A stretch of 64,000 nt of DNA from the NCBI GenBank assembly GCA_032717465.1, contig CM064670.1, positions 15,706,931 through 15,770,930 of the forward strand, written 5' to 3'. The position numbers and the translations under genes were made by a program. Shown here one piece after another: positions 22,935-38,149 of the stretch. This stretch comes from Coenobita brevimanus (lineage: Eukaryota > Arthropoda > Malacostraca > Decapoda > Coenobitidae). Position 1 is the first letter of the stretch; each line of letters opens with the position of its first letter. Below the pieces are notes generated by a model. That model searched no databases. It was not told the DNA's origin and worked only from the letters and a program-made list of their open reading frames with translations.

Positions 22935-24489
22935 CGGGGACGGTTAATTTGCTACCAGTCATCCTGTATTATTTATTCATTTCCTATTCCCACCACCTCG
23001 TCCACACCCACACCAGCAGACTGCATCGTCCCTGCAACACATACTATACCTCCATATGAGTTTCCAGATGAGCGCTATTTACGGACTACACTATACAATC
23101 AACCGGTAATGGTGTAGGGGAGAAGAAAGGCTGTATCGAACCCTCCAGTTTGAAAGGTCCCTCCCAAGCTCAAAATAATCGTCTGGCAGAAGGAAGAATG
23201 AAATAGGCTACAAAACCGGGCGGAAAATACGTCATCGAAGTGAAGAGATTTTCTGACACGTGTTGCTCTAGATATGAGCTCTGTTGTCTAGGAAAATCTT
23301 GATCAGATCTAATCAGTCTTGTATGTTTTTTCCTCATATAATTATCTTTCAGTTTATCGTTTATCAGTTCAGGCTACAACTTATCCTGCTTTTATTAACA
23401 CAGATTTTCCTCTGTTTTAGCCTTGGTACCCCCAGACGATTTCATTAGGCCTAGGCAAGACCTCCTTTAGTGAAGGGCGTGAAGGCAGTGGACCCGAATC
23501 ATGAGATGCATGTATAGTCGGGGGAAAAAAAAAAAATCGGTGCATACTTCGTGCGAAAAGAAGACACCAGAGACTATTGTTTTTACATAAGACGAACAGA
23601 GGAAGAAAAACAAATTAACAAAAATAAAAAATCCATAAAGCAGATTACAAGTGTCCTCTCGCTGTTGCAAAATCCCAGATGATTATACCCCACGTTAATA
23701 ATCTTGGTTTTATGAGGATGACATTATGCACTGCCTCCTTGACGTAGCCTGGGGCGGTATTCTGGTGTGGTTAGGAAACTTACTAACACCCCTTCCTTAC
23801 CGGCTTGTTTGATTCTGTTCCGTTATGATATTCTTGTGTGTTATTTATGCAGTCCATTTCGACATTAAAGGATACAAGCCAAAAGGAGGCTATTAATGAA
23901 TAATTAGGAAAATAAATAGCCGAGGAAAACGTTAGAGAGCTCCCTTAACCGACGAGGATACGGGACGTGGTCAGTTCCAACATTATAAATGTGCACATTC
24001 AAATAATATTACATCAATCACCTCGGAACATCATGCAGTACATTGATTACTGTGGACGGCATTGGAAATATCTATTTTTTATTTTTTTATATTTTGCTGA
24101 ACATTTATAAAACGTTTACGTAATATTCTAAAATTCTTGGGGGCTTGGAATGACTGGGTTTCAAAAATTATTGTTCAGTGTCTCGGTATTTATTGTATTT
24201 TTAAAATTAATTATCCCTCTGGGGAGTGTGGGAAAGGAGAACTTTGCCAGTATCCCTGCTTGTCGTATGAGGCCTTCTTGTCTCCAGTCTTTCTATCCTT
24301 ACTTTCCCTTTCTTCTCTTCCTGCCTCTCTTCTTGATGTTTCCGTGTTTCTTCCGGCTTATATTTTCCCGCTACCCTTATCAGGTTAGACATTTTAGTTT
24401 CATGGCATAACTAGTTTAAGGACCTCCCGTTGGCGTCGACGCTTTCTCCCTTCCTAAGACAAGCCTTTCCATCAACTGACCAATCAAAC
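22935..24489. other. Non-coding stretch with family A remnants
   Basis: Partial copies of palindromic family A occur at about 23135-23240 (CTCAAAATAATCGTCTGGCA, TACGTCATCGAAGTGAAG), 23425-23470 (CCAGACGATTTCATTAGGCC) and 23640-23690. No exon is recognised. Confidence 0.45.
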
Positions 24490-24800
24490 CCCTTCATTGC
24501 CAAAGCCTCTTTAATACCAAGCCATTTCATCGCCAAGCTACTTCATCGCCAATGCTACTTTAATACCAGGCCACTTCTTCACCAAGCCGCTTCAGTGACA
24601 AAACTGCTTCAACACCAAGACCATTTCTACACACCAAGACCACTCCAAGACCAAGACCACTTCAACACCAAGACCACTTCAACACCAAGACCACTCCAAC
24701 GCCAAGACCACTTCAAGACCAAGACCACTCCAACGCCAAGACCACTTCAACGCCAAGACCACTTCAACGCCAAGACCATTTCAACACCAGGACACTAAAA
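24490..24800 (+). repeat. 17-bp minisatellite
   Basis: The unit CAAGACCACTTCAACAC and close variants repeat about ten times between 24618 and 24795, with degenerate relatives (CCAAGCCATTTCATCG) to the left. Because 17 is not a multiple of three, the open frame across it cycles through three phases. It is not a protein. Confidence 0.9.
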
Positions 24801-24968
24801 CCACTTCAGACGTCTCCTTTCCTGTTTCTCTTCCACTGGTCAAATATCTTTGCTCTGAATTAGTGTCATATGGTGTTAGATATCTTGCACTAGAAATCCA
24901 TTATTAAATTCAGTTTGGATACATTGTGTTTAGATTTCTGTATATACTTTGTCTCTTTTCTTTGATTA

Positions 24969-25099
<131 letters not shown>

Positions 25100-25494
25100 T
25101 ATACGAGCCACAATAGGGGGAAATCATGATTAAAATCCTTTGGTAATCAGCATAAGGATCGTGTCAATATCCCACCCATAAAGACCATTACTTCCTGCAT
25201 ATGCTGTATCACTGCATCTGGTATCACCGCTTTCACGGTCCACAGAAAGTACAGATCTGGGTAACCACTACATGATATAACTGTTAACCTCCACAACTTG
25301 TTCTCGGTCACTCGCAGTTAAGCTGACAGGCACTCATTAAGTCTGCAGTCCACCTGGTTGAAGTATGAGATGGACCTATGGCTACAACTATCACTCTTAC
25401 ATTACCGTTTACCAGTTAAGTTCCGTAGCACCTTTTTCTTACCTGCTGAACGCCGTGTATGTTACGTTAATTGTTATGGTACTTACGCATGCCG

Positions 25495-25650
25495 TGTTCT
25501 TTACTTTATTCCTGCTATCTCAGACGATTTTATCCGGCTTAAGGAGGCAGGTGGATCTAGAGAAGGTAAATAAAACCACATGAACCCATCACTGCTACAG
25601 ATCCTTCATAAGCTGAATGAAGTTGCTATGAAGTGCCAAAATTGAAAAAG
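25495..25650. repeat. Palindromic repeat family A copy
   Basis: The left arm has ATTCCTGCTATCTCAGACGA then TTTTATCCGGCTTAAGGAGG; the right arm has CATAAGCTGAATGAAGTTGC and TGAAAAAGAAAATACGGCA. The centre is short. Confidence 0.6.
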
Positions 25651-25672
25651 AAAATACGGCACTGGAAACAGA

Positions 25673-25683
25673 TAGATAGATAG

Positions 25684-25763
<80 letters not shown>
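25673..25763 (+). repeat. (GATA)n and (GA)n microsatellites
   Basis: A short GATA run is followed by about 75 bp of GA. The right arm of the family A copy at 25495-25650 lies immediately to its left. Confidence 0.95.
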
Positions 25764-25768
<5 letters not shown>

Positions 25769-25870
25769 TAACGCGTCAGGCAGAAGCACCAAATCAAAGC
25801 TTATGTTACGTTAAAGAATACAGTTAATAGTGTAATGATCACGAAAGAGCAAATTATGAATATATCTTGC

Positions 25871-25872
<2 letters not shown>

Positions 25873-25932
<60 letters not shown>
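25873..25932 (+). repeat. (CA)n microsatellite
   Basis: Thirty uninterrupted CA units in a non-coding stretch, followed by a C-rich tract. Confidence 0.95.
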
Positions 25933-25935
<3 letters not shown>

Positions 25936-26524
25936 CTAAGTAGCAACCTTTCTTGAACCGCCCCATCCCTCACCAACACACCCACCCCCATCTCCACCCC
26001 CCACATACCCAATTAAGTAAATGCTTTTTTTCCAATTTATTTCTCTAGATATTATGCTTATCTTTGTTGTCCCAGAAAACCTTGATGGGTGTAACTGATC
26101 TTAAGAGTCCGTTCACTCTTAATCATCTTGTTTCAGTTATCGGTTATCAGATGACCGTTATCAGGCCATGCAAAAACTTATGCAGTTGTTTTGTAAATCT
26201 AAAGGAGACGTGAACAGGGTTACAGCAGTTACTCACTGATATCATGGCACTTGAGAAACGTGCAAGAACACAGCTATACACTCTGTCCACTCTAAGGCCG
26301 GCGTCACACTGGCCAGAAATCAGCTACCATGTCGCCGTTTTTGCGAGCCGGATATTGCTGCGACGAGTACTCGAATGAATTAATCATAAACTTTTCAATA
26401 ATTTTTAAACCGAGAATAAAATACGCCGATAAAGCACTAGGTAAGTAAAATTAAGAACAGCTGGCAGGCAGAGCAAAAGTGTTAGCCGCTTTTGTCCGCT
26501 GAGAATCCAGTTATAATTGTCCTT

Positions 26525-26735
26525 GACCCATTCAGTCCACTGACACATCGTTCTACTTTGTTCTTGCTATTTCCAAACAACTCTGTTCATGTTAGGAGAG
26601 CGGCAAAGTACCGAAGGGAAGGATCCATCTAACCACTCAAGTTCCAGCAGCATCTCCTAAGCTGAATTAAACTGTCTGAGGGCATGAAAGTAATATGAAA
26701 AATACTTCCTCGGATTGAAGGAGTTAGAATGAATG
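26525..26735. repeat. Palindromic repeat family A, complete copy
   Basis: The left arm reads TTCTTGCTATTTCCAAACAA, CTCTGTTCATGTTAGGAGAG; the right arm reads TCTCCTAAGCTGAATTAAAC, TGTCTGAGGGCATGAAAGTA and ends GGATTGAAGGAGTTAG. Length about 210 bp. Confidence 0.7.
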
Positions 26736-26825
26736 TTGAGTGTAGCGAGATGACGTACTATGAAAATTATACAGAGTTGCAGTGTTGTCTATTTTATCAA
26801 TAAGTCACAGGAAATAAGTTGAAAC

Positions 26826-27350
26826 ATGAAGCAGTGCCAAGGCACTACAGACCCGTCCTCGGCAGTCATTTTAGTGCTGACGTATAAACAAAACAGGATA
26901 TCTAGTCAAAGATATCACATATCAAATATGGTGTAAATAGGGTGAAAGTTGACGATTTTATGCCCATTTGAAATTTTAGGCGCTCCCTCCTGACGCTGAT
27001 TCTCATACCGCTAACTGGAGGGTGACCCCCCGATGTAATGAGGTATGTTCTAGGATGCAAATTTGAAAGGTGCATATTTAAGTTTTGGTTTTATGTTGAT
27101 ATGACGAATTTGAAAGGAGTTATGGCGAAAAAACGATTTTGACCAGACCCCGTTTCTTTTACATTTTTTTGGCCGACAGCCTGGGCCTTGGCCCAATTTG
27201 GTCATAGCCCATCATCCCTGTAATTTTGGTCAAAATCGCACCAGTAGTTTCAGCGTAAAGTTGTTGACAGACAAACAAACAAATGAACAGACAAACCGAG
27301 TGAAATCAATACCCGTCTCCGAGCCCCTTCGGGACGGGGAAGGGCAAAAA
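26826..27350 (+). repeat. Dispersed repeat R, uninterrupted copy
   Basis: The intact counterpart of 15592-16510. It defines the family as about 525 bp, from GTGCCAAGGCAC to the CAATACCCGTC-CGAGCCC-CGGGACGGGG end, with an ACAAACAAA-type tail region. No open frame; superfamily unknown. Confidence 0.75.
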
Positions 27351-27754
27351 GTTTAAAATCTTATCCAGGCTGAGGTTGACGAAACATACTCTCGTACTCC
27401 AAGCGTGGGGTAGAACGCAGTTGTTCCTGTTGCTGCAAGACGTCATATCTAAATAGTAAAGATATTATTGTTGTTGTTAATACTGATAGTAACTGAGGGG
27501 GGAATAATTAATAAAGTTATCATCATCTTGAAGGACATAAGGGAAGCTTTTAAACCCATTCATTAAAAAAAGTACTTCTTAAACAGTACAAAAATCGCTT
27601 AACGGCAGCAAGAATAAAATAATACCGATATCTTAGTGAAGAGGTTAAGACGGGTGGGAGTAAGGGGCAGGAACTCCAATTACAAGTATGTGAGTGAGGT
27701 TACAGCCTCCCCATTAATCAGAAACTGCTTTAGGACTCGTATCTTCCACAGCAC

Positions 27755-27960
27755 AGGAGTTAAGGCACGCAGCACTTGTCCACCTACACATTCTCACCCT
27801 TATTCTGTCAGATTCTAAAGCAAGAATCAGCCGATACTCAGTCCTCCATGTATGATGATGGTCCTCTCTGGAACTGTCTTCCTCAGCCTGATTTTCCTAT
27901 AGTCTTTAAACCCCAATCTTTTAACTGCAATGTGTCTTGGTATGCCGAAATGAACGAAAC
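27755..27960 (+). pseudogene. LINE C-terminal fragment
   Basis: Contains a GPLWNCLPQPDFPIVF block followed by QSFNCNVSWYAEM, paralleling the fragment at 2994-3228. Overlapping short frames indicate decay. Confidence 0.5.
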
Positions 27961-28436
27961 TTGAAATTGGCCCTCTCTCTTGCTCAATTTTCTTAGAATC
28001 AATGAGTTCTGCGCCTCTAAGCCCCCCCCCCCTCCCTTTTTTGTTCTGCGTAGCAAAATGTGCGGTCAATGACAACACTTCTTCGTTCATTCCTCAACCT
28101 CTTCTTTTAACCCCCCCTCTACTAGCGAACGTTCCGAGGCTCAAAAAAACTTGATATATTTTTCTGCCCGCTGATGTCTTTGATACGACGCATGAATGAG
28201 GGAAGTAGAGGCCATGCAATAAATGTGAAGCAGAAATTAATAGAAGAATATCAGAGTTAATAGGCTACCTTTGAACAGTTCTAGGGCCTCCCGTCTCTTC
28301 CCACCCTCCCTGAATGTGGGAAAGTGAGCTGAGATGAGATAGCGTTGAGAAATGACTAGTGTGGCATTATGTGCAGCTGGTGATGTTTTACTTGTGATAA
28401 TGATCCCTTATTGATACCGTAAGAGGAGACAGTGAG

Positions 28437-28458
28437 TTCTCTCTCTCTCTCTCTCTCT
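28437..28458 (+). repeat. (CT)n microsatellite
   Basis: Eleven CT units in non-coding DNA. The surrounding 28140-28940 has no other recognisable content. Confidence 0.9.
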
Positions 28459-28941
28459 CATACTGTATATGTGCTTTTATCTTCATTTTTTTGCAATAAA
28501 ACTGCTTACCTTAGCCATGAGCACTCAAGATATCCCAGTTCCACTGCACTGTATGTGTTGACAGTGAGAATTATAGAAGGGGTTACAGTAATAACTGTAA
28601 TACTACCTTGTGACGATGCAATACTTGCTTTATTCATCTTGCACGATGACCATTTTCTAATCTAGATAACTTATACTAAAGCCTCTGACTAGACGAAGCT
28701 TGACAGGGCAATATAAAATAGTCTTCCTTGGTTAGTAATTTCAGCATAAGTCCTTCAACATTAGCCTCGCACAGCTGGTTAAAAGACTTCAAATGTAGCT
28801 CACATTTTACAATACTCCGAGGTAAATAACATGCACTTTTGTGGTAAGATGTTGCCCATATGAGTCATAGATTATCAGCATATACGGCGTGGTCAGAGGG
28901 GTGGCACTGGCAACCCATGGAATCTGTCGGGTCAACCCAAA

Positions 28942-29196
28942 TTAATGAGGGAATAGCCCTTTACCCCTCACAGTGCGTGTAATTTTGATAAAATATAATT
29001 CAGTTAAAAGTGAAGGAAGCCGTTTATTTCCTTTATAAAGGCTCCAGCACGCTTGCATGCATCGGCCTTGATCATCTAATGGCGGTTCTTCACGCTGCTC
29101 GATCTCTAGCAGTCTCGCTGTTCTACCCTCAGAGTTCACACTTCCCACTCTCCACACCCAGCTATCATCCTCCATCCTCTCCACATGCCAAACCAT
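28942..29196 (-). pseudogene. Possible LINE tail fragment
   Basis: The minus-strand frame includes WHVERMEDDSWVWRVGS, resembling the GHVARM-DDRW block found in LINE C-termini. There is no second conserved block, so support is weak. Confidence 0.3.
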
Positions 29197-29335
29197 CTCA
29201 GTTTACTCCTTCTCGTCACAACACTAGTACACTAATACATTCAAGTCTCATCCTCCCGCCCTGCTCTTCATTTGCAATCCCAACCTACCCTCTCCCCCCC
29301 CAGACCTGTCAGATGCACTACGCATCCATGTGATT

Positions 29336-30580
29336 ATTCTCATCTCTGTACGTTGTAGCCTAGGAATATCCTTCTAAGCAGGTCTCAAATAATATTTACA
29401 ATCTAGGAGTACGAACTAAATGCTTGCAAATTGCCACAGAGGGTAATGTACAATGATGTATCTTAATGTGAAGATTCTGTTTGTCTAATTACTTAGCGAT
29501 AATAATATCACCACGACAAACATCTACTTATATACATGAAGGAGATTACATATACAAATATGAAGAAAGGAAAATATATGAGTAGCTGGAAATAATCACA
29601 CGTACAGCATGGTATCTTTGATTATGATCCTGTATGAAAAAAGTGTGACGTATTTATCCTATTTAGGAAATATTACGAGAGGCAGCAAATTTTTAATGAA
29701 CGTTGATATACAAAGTAATATATGATATATAATGACAATGATGTATGATGTGGAATGCATTTATCAAGGAAACCGTGTAAATCTCTGTGCAAGACTAACT
29801 AAAACTTGTGTCAGCTGGAGGTATGTTTAGAGTAAGAGTGTTGTCTGTGTGAGAGGCTGCTGGCTGGTGTCTGCTTGCTTCAGCCCTCAGCTCGTTGAGT
29901 CATTCGTATCTCGCTGCCAAGTTTCGAAAAACCAGTGAGCCGCTCATATTTCGCTGCTTGGTGGGGAAAAAAAACATATATATCTAATGCCTTCATTAAT
30001 TCTTCGGCATGAGTACGGCATTTAATATAGATTTAACACCTATGAAGAATATCCAGTACCAAAATATATTCCAATAATACATAAAATAACAACACTGTTG
30101 AATTAATACGGTAATTTGGAATCAGTTAACTGGATGCCACTAACACCTTACACTTACCAGCTAGTTTTTATCTAAACTGAGATTAAATTTTGATTAAAAA
30201 TTAAATCTGTCGCAATATCAGCTAAACTGTTATCCTTGGGCATCCCATAATTAGACTGGGCCACCCTTTGTCCATCCCCCTTTAAAAAAAAAATTTGCTA
30301 CGCCTCTGTCTCTGAAATACTGTAAGAACTCGCACAATGTTATGACCCTCACTCACTTCAGCTCTTAATAAAGGCGGTCGCTCTGCTTTCCTTATAACAC
30401 CAGAAGTCCCAGCGGGTACAAAACATAAACAAGGACTTCATACATGTACAATGTGTACTGTATGTTAAACTAAGTTACATAATCGTACTACATTCACCTT
30501 AGTTCAGGCGGCATAAATGTTTTAAGCAGTAAAATAAACATAAGCTCAAATTATAAACAGGTATAGCCTGTAACAAAAAC
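29336..30580. other. No recognisable feature
   Basis: AT-rich. Around 29885-29970 a short diverged direct duplication is visible (TCATTCGTATCTCGCTGCCA and GCTCATATTTCGCTGCTTGG). No exons or known repeat families are seen. Confidence 0.45.
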
Positions 30581-31240
30581 AAGAGGAGCACCCAGAGAGT
30601 ACAACACCTGCTCACACAAACTGGTCTAACGGGCTGTTTGGCATTGCCCTGTGACCTTGACCTTCAGCAGATTATTCTCAAAACCAAATTATTTAATTCT
30701 CGCCTAACCCATAACCCTTCCACCTGCCACCAATTGTGGCTAAAATCAGATCAAAGTTGTTTAACATTGCTCTGTGACTTTTATGTTTGACTTTCCTCTG
30801 TGTCCTTGAACTTAGGCTGATTGTTCACATGATCGGATCTTAGCATCATTTTATTAACCTGAACGCCTTCACAGAGACGAGTCTGCATTGGATAAAAACT
30901 GTTTAAGATGACCACGCCATGTGCCCTCGATATTTGACCTACTGTCCTGAAAAACAATGGTCAACATCACGGGTGATCCTCAACTCATCCACCAATTTTG
31001 ATCTACATCAGATCATGACTGTTTAAGTTATTTTGTTCACACACAGGCACGCTGGTTGATCCTTTGCATTGACTGTGACCTTGGCTTTGACTGAGTGTTC
31101 TCAATATTAAATCCCTTTGTTCTTGCATAACCCTCAAGCAGTCCACTTAATATGGTCCAGAAAAGACCGAAACTTTTAGAGCTGATTTTGCCCTGTGACC
31201 TTGGCCTTTGACCTTTCCCTGTGACCTTGCCGTTCAACTT
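30580..31240. repeat. Degenerate CCTTGACCTTTGA-type repeat region
   Basis: Blocks CCCTGTGACCTTGACCTT, CTCTGTGACTTTTATG and CCTGTGACCTTGGCCTTTGA recur with ATC-AGATCA-AACTGTTTAA between them, about every 120-200 bp. Such repeats are common in aquatic invertebrate genomes. Confidence 0.5.
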
Positions 31241-31565
31241 AAAGCCCATCCACAAGAGCGGGCAATGCCCGACGGGCAAACACTGATACCAAATCACATT
31301 CCAATTCACACATTGAGAAGGTGGCTGGCGGGCACGAGCGTAGGTGACGTCATAAGCAGGGAAACCACTGGGAAACTATTTATAACACGCTTGCCTGTTG
31401 TTGAGACAATGCTTACCGTGTGGACAACAAAACAAGTGTGCTCGGTATTGACCAATGGCTGCCAGAGACTGTTTGATCTGGTAACACTGCTAAAGAAGCG
31501 AGGGGTATACGCTCAGCAGACAGTGCCCGTCAGGCATTGCCCGCTCGTGTGGACAGGGCCTTACA
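31240..31565. mobile_element. MITE with about 40-bp inverted ends
   Basis: The left end (about 31240-31285) reads CCACAAGAGCGGGCAATGCC then CGACGGGCAAACACTG; the right end (31519-31565) is its inverted complement (CAGTGCCCGTCAGGCATTGC, CCGCTCGTGTGGACAGGGCC). The interior has no transposase. CTTA lies at the left outer edge and TTA at the right, suggesting a short T/A-rich target site. The 131-codon frame over it is incidental. Confidence 0.75.
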
Positions 31566-31879
31566 CACAGGCAGCCTTTATGGGTCGGCGGGCAGAACTA
31601 TGATTTTGGTATCGATCAGCGGCCAGCCGGCCATATTCCTTTGGAATGATTCTAAAGATGTATTCGTGCAAACTATTTTCCCCGAGGAGATATCATTTGT
31701 GTAGGAGTATATGTGCGCCTTTTGATATAGTAGTCCCTGTTAAAACCAGAGGAATGCCTAAGAACCGTAGAAATGTAATTTCATTGTCTTCTATGTAAGA
31801 TCCCTGATGTTGTTTAAATGTGATAAACAACCACTGGATTCCTGGACAAAACGGAATGTTATAAATTATATATGTCACC

Positions 31880-32470
31880 GGCATTGTGTGAAACTAAGGT
31901 ATTGTATGTAAAGCCTAGGTATTCTATAGAATGGCTAGCATTTTTTTGTTTTTTTTTTTGTGGCAAAGTATGAAATAAGCTTATTTCATTCTAACCATAT
32001 ATACGCTACCTAGGGATTTTAATAGAATGAATAGGTATTCTATAGAATGCCTAGGATATTTCTGGCAAAATATAATTGATAACAGAGGGTCAAACTGGGA
32101 TATTCTAGGTTAAGTTAGGTTAGGCTAGGTTTAGAAGAACGCTGAGGTATGTTAAACCTTTATGTAAATTAACTTGACAGCCTAACCTAACTAACCTAGC
32201 CTAATCTTACCTCAACTTAACCTAGATTATCCCAGGCTAACCTAACCGCAGCCTAAATTAACCTAACGTAAATGAAATGACTGATTTCACAGTTTGCCTG
32301 TTTGCTGCAGTTTGGTCATTTCGCACGTTGCATAAAACAAATTCGGTAAGCTACAGAAAATTGGGAAATGTGTACGGATGACTTTATTTTATACCTTGTC
32401 TTGAAGTTTTACGCATTCTATGGAACATCTAGGCATTCTATTCAATGACGCATTTCCCACTTGGCTGGTA
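31880..32470. repeat. Palindrome-rich element with TTAGG-like arms
   Basis: The motif TATTCTATAGAATG occurs near 31919 and 32036, and a variant CATTCTATGGAAC near 32412. Between them TAGGTTAAGTTAGGTTAGGC (32107-32130) faces inverted AACCTAACTAACCTAGCC (32170-32190) and more CCTAA-type units to 32275. The arrangement suggests a fold-back element that captured or evolved TTAGG-like sequence. Confidence 0.5.
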
Positions 32471-33620
32471 ACATATATATACTACCACGGCCTCCACGCA
32501 CTACTAAGGCTTCCACACGCCTTCCTCCCCCCTCCACCTCACTAAGCGTGTCAGTAGCAGTTTGTGTTCGCTAATATCCTGTAAGGATTTCAATAATGCT
32601 GGTAGAGGCTGCAGTTGCAAAATTCATAGCATTATCAGCAATAAACACTGAGGGTGGTGTTACGACAGATGTAATCTCCGTTGTTTGATGTCGACTCAGT
32701 GCAAGGATTAACTTTCAGTGCAAGTGTGACGCAGTATGTCGTAGACTTCCAAACTGCTTTAGTGTTAACAAGTTATGACCGCAGCTCCCATCGGTCATCC
32801 ACTTGCTCTTCCTCACGTAGGCATTCCTCTATAGTGTTACTGCACACGTAGAGGCTCATATCAGGTGTTGCCAGACCTGTTATCTTGATAGAGGATGGCA
32901 GTCATGTACGTAATATGTCCTGCTAATGGAGTTATGTGGCCTAAATTAAATAAAAGTTGCGTACCGGTCTTTGAACCCATATCGTGTTATTTCATCGAAA
33001 TTTCACTTATTTGGCCAACACAAGACTCTAAACCTAGACCACATAATGGTAAAAAAAAAAAAAAAATACCCGTAGCACTTGTACCCATTATATTGCAATG
33101 GTTAAATATCAAGAAAATGACTTTGTTCACCTTGTAATAATATATAGGGCAAATTACACAGCGGTTGTGGAAGTTGTGATACAACAACGTTCCTGTGTTG
33201 TGTGTGACGAACATGTTGCTGAATTACTGGAACCCTGGTAGTCTTTCACCTCAACCTACGCGCCCCTCAACTTCCAAATCCTGTAATGTTGGTTGTTGGT
33301 AGACTGAACACGGAAGACAAGTTTACAGAGTAGAATATTTCTTCCATATGAGTGTCGCACTTGTGGTGGTAAGAACATGTCAGCATAGAGCACTGTTACC
33401 GTCGGATAGTAACGTGCTACGTGGCAGATTATGAACAATATATATGATGAACAAGTGTCATAACTCAGTTAAGTCATAACTGTTTTTCACAGCCAGAATG
33501 ACTGCAGTGCCACCCATGCACACAAATATTTAAAAAATAATAAACAACAAACAATATAAAGGTGCTACAAGGAAACTATTTATTCAAAACTACAATTATT
33601 CTAAACATCTATATGAAGGA
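32470..33620. other. No recognisable feature
   Basis: Short chance ORFs only. A poly(A) of about 16 occurs near 33051-33066. No exon with convincing splice sites is seen. Confidence 0.4.
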
Positions 33621-33844
33621 GTGTCAACCAAGCCTTCCAGCTTCGCAGTCACGTTTGTCTCAGCGCCTCAGTCTGGAAGTCCAACAGCGTCACTGTTAAG
33701 AAAAAAATATCAGTCAATCAATCGGTCTATCTATTTAGATAGTTAAAATATTTTTAAAAATTATTTTAACAGAGACGCAGTTTAACCTCCAGACTGAGGC
33801 TTTGTGACATACTTGGTTGCTAAGCTGGCAGCCTTGGTAGACAC
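33621..33844. repeat. Imperfect hairpin repeat
   Basis: The arms 33621-33697 and 33767-33844 are inverted complements at roughly three-quarters of positions (GTGTCAACCAAGCCTTCCAG against GTGTCTACCAAGGCTGCCAG). The loop holds a short (CTAT)n-like run. It may be a MITE or a source of double-stranded RNA. Confidence 0.65.
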
Positions 33845-34241
33845 GCCTACATATTGATGTTGTTTAGAATAAATGTAGGTCTCTCCTCAACCCACATTCT
33901 GCACTATATCTTCAGAGTGTTCATATTAATTGGAATCACCACAGTGAGGAGTAACACACTTTAATGACTGAATTACCCAGTAATTCCTTCACACATAAAT
34001 AATGCATCTCATTATGTCTCCCCCACCTTCTCAAACACCCACTAGTTTTTCAAACTCTTTACCTCCTCTACCGTTTTTCAGACCCTCTACCTCTTCTACC
34101 TCGGCACAAAACCTCTACCCACCCACTGCCTGCCTCGCCCAACTCTACTTCCGATACACGTTTCGATACTCGGATGGTTCACACCTCAGACAGCACACAC
34201 ATTGAAAACGCTGTGCGTGACAGTGGAGGTAACTGTATATA

Positions 34242-34789
<548 letters not shown>

Positions 34790-34823
34790 ATATCTGTCAT
34801 CTATCTATCTATCTATATATATA

Positions 34824-37201
<2,378 letters not shown>

Positions 37202-37760
37202 TCGACCTAATTCTCTTTGCATTAGGTTGGGAACGCCCAGGGAGTGTCAGAAAAATGCCAAACACAAACTTTGGCAATCATGTGCAACGCATTGGCGCGA
37301 AATTATCGGAAATAGCAACACGCGAAAATATGCAAGTCATTTTTTCGACTTTTGGGTCAGAATTGGTCACTATGGGCTGAATAACCATATGGAAACAACG
37401 ATAACAGTATTTGCAAGCATTTTGTGATGGATAGGTTATTACTTAGTCCTGCAAAATGTCTAAATAATAAAGTCAAGCTATGTAGGTGTTTTCTGTCTAT
37501 GTGCTTGCTCGTGTCATTAAAGAGAACGGTAATAGATATCGACCTAATTCTCTTTAATGAAGGTCGGGGTAAGTCCAGTGAGTGCCAGAAAAAGAAAAGA
37601 CAGACGATCGCGCGCAACGCGACAGCGCGAAACTGTCGAAAACAGCAACACGCGAAAATATACAAAAACAATTTTTCGACTTTCTAGTCAGAATTGGTCA
37701 TTGTGGGCTCAGTAATGGCATGGAAACAAAGATAATGATATCTGAAATACTCATGTATAC
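37202..37760 (+). repeat. Diverged direct duplication of about 210 bp
   Basis: 37202-37410 and 37540-37745 share CGACCTAATTCTCTTT, GAGTG(T/C)CAGAAAAA, GCAACACGCGAAAATAT, TTTTTCGACTTT and CAGAATTGGTCA in the same order. One unit starts immediately at the right end of the mariner. Unit identity is unknown. Confidence 0.65.
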
Positions 37761-38149
37761 GTAAGTATAATTATGCAGGTTATTGCAAATTCATAAATTA
37801 CTGAATTTCATTAGTAGTATAAAATTCAGATAATGAGAAATTTTCATTAAGTGCTTTTTCATCCTATAATTTTGCTTACTTGCTGCAGGAAAAAAATGGC
37901 ACATAAAAAGAGGGGATGTGCGGCCCTCCTGGATTATCCCAGTGAATCCTCCTCTGATGATCAATGTAAGCCACAAGAAATACATGAAATGTGAGAGAGA
38001 ACAAACAGAACAGATGTGTTCACGATATTATTATACTACATCACGTTGTTCTAACCTGACCAAGAACCCTAATTCGATTCAGCTTAGTTGATGGCCAAGT
38101 GTATTAAGCTGGAGCGTAGATTCGACTAACAATAATGAACTACATAGTT

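Noticed and set aside
24137..24410. Overlapping hydrophobic ORFs of 83-86 codons
   Set aside because: TC-rich composition gives Leu/Phe/Ser frames in both phases; no family match and no splice context.
26297..26345. P-element-like terminus AAGGCCGGCGTCACACTGG
   Set aside because: Looks like a transposon end, but no inverted partner was found nearby.
31208..31603. 131-codon ORF
   Set aside because: It spans both inverted ends of a MITE, so the frame is incidental.
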